7,531 nt of DNA from the NCBI GenBank assembly GCA_028702365.1, contig JAQVOZ010000060.1, positions 1 to 7,531 on the forward strand. The letters run 5' to 3'. Source of the stretch: Candidatus Omnitrophota bacterium (GTDB lineage: Bacteria; Omnitrophota; Gorgyraeia; Duberdicusellales; 4484-171). Positions 5,860-7,531 of the stretch are shown here, in pieces. Made by a program: the position numbers and the translations under genes. The notes under the pieces were generated by a model, which saw only the letters and a program-made list of their open reading frames with translations, ran no database searches and had not been told where the DNA came from. Every line of letters starts with the position of its first letter. Position 1 is the stretch's first letter.

Positions 5860-7005
5860 ATGTTGTTACATTTATATTATAAACATATGTTAGGCAAAAA
5901 TAAAAAATTAACAACACCGTATTACTTAATTTACGAAAGTAAATTATTAAAAAATTTAAAAATAATTGAACGCATAAAAAAAGCCTGCGGCGCTAAATTT
6001 GTGCTGGCGCTAAAATGCTTTTCTACGTGGAGCGTGTTTCCTCTTATGCGTAAATACTTGGATGGAACAACGAGCAGCTCATTATATGAGGCGCGCTTAG
6101 GGTGCGAAAAATTTAAAAAAGAGGTTCATGCCTATAGTGTTGCATATTCATCTGATGAGATAAAGCAGATAAAGCGATACGCAGATAAAATCATTTTTAA
6201 TTCAATATCACAGTTGAAAATGTTTTATCGTTATATGGGCCATTTAGAAATTGGGTTAAGAATTAATCCGGGGGTCAGTTTCTCTTGTTTTGACCTGGCT
6301 AATCCGGCTAGGCGTTATAGCCGCCTTGGAGCAACTAACAAAAAGGCATTATTAAAGATAATTCCGTTGATTGATGGCGTTATGTTTCATTTTAATTGTG
6401 AAAATAATGATTTTGAAAATTTTTCTTCAAACATCGATTTTATAAGCCGTAAATACGGTGGTTTGTTTGACAAGCTAAAATGGGTAAGTTTTGGCGGCGG
6501 TATTTATTTTACTAAAGAAGGCTACCCGGTGGATAAATTTTGCAAAAAAGTAAATGAATTTAGCAGAAAATTTTCCGTGCAGGTATATTTTGAGCCAGGC
6601 GAAACAGTTATTACTCAATCAGCCCAGCTTGTGACAAAAGTATTAGATATCGTTCATAATGGCATAGATGTCGCGATAGTTGATTCCTCCGTTGAAGCAC
6701 ATATGCTGGATTTGCTTACTTACAGGCTTAGTGCAAAAATAAAGTCTGAAGATTCCGGATACTTTAAATATCAAATTGCGGGACGCTCCTGTTTGGCCGG
6801 AGATGTGTTCGGTACGTACCGGTTCAAATCCCGCCTGAAGATAGGAAGTATTTTACGAATTAATGATGCAGCCGGTTACACAATGGTTAAAAAAAATTGG
6901 TTTAACGGCCTTTCAATGCCTTCAATTGCCGTAAAAAGGCTGAACGGCACAATTGATGTAATTCGTAATTTCGAATATAATGACTTCGTAAACAGCTTAT
7001 CGTAA
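5860..7005 (+). CDS. nspC: Carboxynorspermidine/carboxyspermidine decarboxylase
   Basis: PLP-dependent decarboxylase of the alanine racemase-fold (fold III) group. It converts carboxynorspermidine to norspermidine, or carboxyspermidine to spermidine, as the last step of the aspartate-semialdehyde polyamine route, in the cytoplasm. The 381 residues match the family length. Visible features: PYYLIYESKL (20-29), FVLALKCFS (47-55) with K52 as the PLP lysine, YLDGTTSSSLYEARLG (67-81), FHFNCENND (176-184), the glycine-rich FGGGIYFT (211-218), YFEPGE (243-248), CLAGDVFGTY (311-320), and DAAGYTMVKKNWFNGLSMPSI (336-356, quoted in part: Y340 and the PSI end). The usual GGGHHIT motif reads GGGIYFT. A weak AAGAG precedes the first ATG; M10 (5887) is an alternative start that fits the usual N-terminus but has no ribosome site. 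The next gene is the preceding enzyme of the pathway. Confidence 0.94.
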   Translation: MLLHLYYKHMLGKNKKLTTPYYLIYESKLLKNLKIIERIKKACGAKFVLALKCFSTWSVFPLMRKYLDGTTSSSLYEARLGCEKFKKEVHAYSVAYSSDEIKQIKRYADKIIFNSISQLKMFYRYMGHLEIGLRINPGVSFSCFDLANPARRYSRLGATNKKALLKIIPLIDGVMFHFNCENNDFENFSSNIDFISRKYGGLFDKLKWVSFGGGIYFTKEGYPVDKFCKKVNEFSRKFSVQVYFEPGETVITQSAQLVTKVLDIVHNGIDVAIVDSSVEAHMLDLLTYRLSAKIKSEDSGYFKYQIAGRSCLAGDVFGTYRFKSRLKIGSILRINDAAGYTMVKKNWFNGLSMPSIAVKRLNGTIDVIRNFEYNDFVNSLS

Positions 7006-7007
7006 AA

Positions 7008-7139
7008 ATGAAAATAAAAGCAAATAGCCGTTTCAATATTAACCCCGCCTCGCCTATATATGCGGTAAATTTTTCAATAAAAATTTACCGCAAGCTCAGC
7101 GGGGTTAATTCGCCTCGACGTTACGCCGAGGCGAATTAA
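7008..7139 (+). CDS. Possible 43-residue leader peptide or chance frame between nspC and the synthase gene
   Basis: An open frame begins with ATG two bases after the nspC stop and runs without interruption to a TAA at 7137-7139, which touches the AAGGAGG ribosome site of the next gene. The product begins MKIKANSRFNINPASP and ends SPRRYAEAN. It is basic and resembles no family I know. It spans all the inverted repeats of the spacer, so translating ribosomes would open those hairpins. No Shine-Dalgarno sequence precedes it; only termination-reinitiation from nspC would express it. Against it, the frame is mostly palindromic DNA, and a frame of this length can arise by chance. Confidence 0.2.
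   Translation: MKIKANSRFNINPASPIYAVNFSIKIYRKLSGVNSPRRYAEAN
7038..7109 (+). repeat. Nested inverted repeat (outer 11-bp stem, inner 14-bp hairpin)
   Basis: The outer arms ATTAACCCCGC (7038-7048) and GCGGGGTTAAT (7099-7109) pair perfectly over 11 bases. Inside, TGCGGTAAATTTTT (7061-7074) and AAAAATTTACCGCA (7079-7092) pair perfectly over 14 bases around a CAAT loop. Neither arm is followed by a T-run, so this is not an ordinary terminator. It lies within the nspC-synthase spacer and joins a second hairpin at a shared TTAA. It could be an RNA regulatory structure or a palindromic repeat element. Confidence 0.8.
7105..7139 (+). repeat. 13-bp hairpin immediately before the ribosome site of the synthase gene
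   Basis: TTAATTCGCCTCG (7105-7117) and CGAGGCGAATTAA (7127-7139) are perfectly complementary over 13 bases, with a 9-base loop ACGTTACGC. The 3' arm runs into the Shine-Dalgarno sequence AAGGAGG (7138-7144), so only the first two A residues of that site are in the stem. Its first four bases are also the end of the outer stem of the preceding repeat, so the two structures cannot both be complete. CGAGGCG in the 3' arm could alternatively pair with CGCCTCG at 7046-7052. Confidence 0.8.
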
Positions 7140-7144
7140 GGAGG
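7138..7144 (+). promoter_or_regulatory. Strong Shine-Dalgarno site for carboxynorspermidine synthase
   Basis: AAGGAGG lies 10 bases before the ATG at 7155 and is by far the best ribosome site in the window. It fixes the start of the synthase gene. It directly borders the hairpin at 7105-7139. Confidence 0.85.
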
Positions 7145-7154
7145 ATAAATTAAG

Positions 7155-7531
7155 ATGAAAAAAAATGTACTGATTATTGGTGCTGGGGGCGTTGCTGAAG
7201 TAGCTGCGCATAAGTGTGCTCAGAACAATGATGTTTTAGGAGATATCTGCATTGCATCCCGGAGGCAAGACAAGTGCGATGTAATAATTGAAAGCGTTAA
7301 AAGAAAAAATAACATCAAAGATAAAACCAAAAAAATATATTCACGTCAAATAGATGCGTTGGATATTCCTGCTACTGTAAAACTAATAAAAGAAACAAAT
7401 TCAGAAATCGTGATGAACCTTGCTCAGGCCTATGTGAACATGTCTGTGCTTGAGGCATGCATCAAGGCGAAGGTTGCTTATATGGATACCGCAATACATG
7501 AAGAACCGAATAAAGAGATCGGAAGAGCGTC
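7155..7531 (+). CDS. Carboxynorspermidine synthase, saccharopine dehydrogenase-like (partial, N-terminal)
   Basis: N-terminal part of the NADPH-dependent enzyme that joins aspartate semialdehyde with 1,3-diaminopropane or putrescine to give carboxynorspermidine or carboxyspermidine, the substrate of NspC. About 120 genuine residues are present. The start reads MKKNVLIIGAGGVAEVAAHKCAQN: a Rossmann fingerprint GAGGVA at 9-14 followed by the AHKCAQ block typical of this family. IASRRQDKCD (33-42), then MNLAQAY, LEACIKAKVAYMDTA (in the second half) and a final HEEPNK match the early saccharopine dehydrogenase-like domain. A final G of GxGxxG is A here, which is common in NADP-binding folds. The strong ribosome site supports the start. 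The frame stays open to the end, but the last 16 bases are adapter sequence, so residues after about 120 (EIGRA) are not real. A lysine-pathway saccharopine dehydrogenase is the alternative; the nspC neighbour argues against it. Confidence 0.92.
   Translation, partial: MKKNVLIIGAGGVAEVAAHKCAQNNDVLGDICIASRRQDKCDVIIESVKRKNNIKDKTKKIYSRQIDALDIPATVKLIKETNSEIVMNLAQAYVNMSVLEACIKAKVAYMDTAIHEEPNKEIGRA
7516..7531. other. Illumina adapter remnant at the contig end (artefact)
   Basis: The last 16 bases, AGATCGGAAGAGCGTC, match the beginning of the standard Illumina TruSeq adapter on the side whose sequence continues with GTGTAGGG. A 16-base match placed exactly at a contig end is best explained by untrimmed reads from short inserts. 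The genomic sequence should be taken to stop at about 7515, although the first base or two could coincide with real sequence. Confidence 0.95.

Noticed and set aside
7061..7092. The 14-bp hairpin after nspC as an intrinsic terminator
   Set aside because: The T residues are inside the 5' arm and no T-run follows the stem, so RNA release would not be expected.
1..7531. CRISPR array, phage genes, toxin-antitoxin or defence system
   Set aside because: No regularly spaced repeats were seen, and every substantial gene is assigned to Rnf, a transporter or polyamine synthesis.

Overview
The window looks like one end of a bacterial metagenome contig, moderately AT-rich with short GC-rich palindromes between genes. 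No marker gene fixes the lineage. The combination of a short-form RnfC, a compact Rnf operon, the carboxynorspermidine polyamine route and dispersed GC-rich hairpins would suit an uncultivated anaerobe such as Omnitrophota. That placement is a guess from general impression.

Left two thirds (1-5443, minus strand): one tightly packed operon, read from right to left. It begins with an MFS exporter-like gene (5443-4190), followed by the Rnf complex in the order rnfC, rnfG, rnfD, rnfE, rnfA, rnfB, with rnfB cut by the left edge. Four of the junctions are 4-bp ATGA overlaps. The MFS gene overlaps rnfC by 8 bp, and rnfA abuts rnfB exactly. Together the six Rnf genes encode the membrane complex that passes electrons from reduced ferredoxin to NAD+ while moving Na+ or H+. 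The usual order is C-D-G-E-A-B; here G and D are swapped.

Middle (5444-5859): a tRNA-Thr(CGT) gene on the minus strand with a good sigma-70-type promoter sits 43 bp upstream of the MFS gene, so the tRNA may head the operon. Behind its promoter lie a GC-rich hairpin (5641-5664) and an AT-rich inverted repeat (5736-5752), in the divergent spacer leading to the rightward genes.

Right third (5860-7531, plus strand): nspC (carboxynorspermidine/carboxyspermidine decarboxylase), then a 149-bp spacer packed with nested inverted repeats, then the start of carboxynorspermidine synthase (a saccharopine dehydrogenase-like protein). These are the last two enzymes of the aspartate-semialdehyde route to norspermidine or spermidine. 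The spacer also carries a 43-codon open frame that runs from just after the nspC stop to the Shine-Dalgarno sequence of the synthase.

The last 16 bases (7516-7531) match an Illumina sequencing adapter and should not be read as biology. The most interesting signals are the palindromic spacer at 7038-7139 and its apparent relative at 5641-5664, the rearranged Rnf order, and the coupling of a transporter to Rnf.
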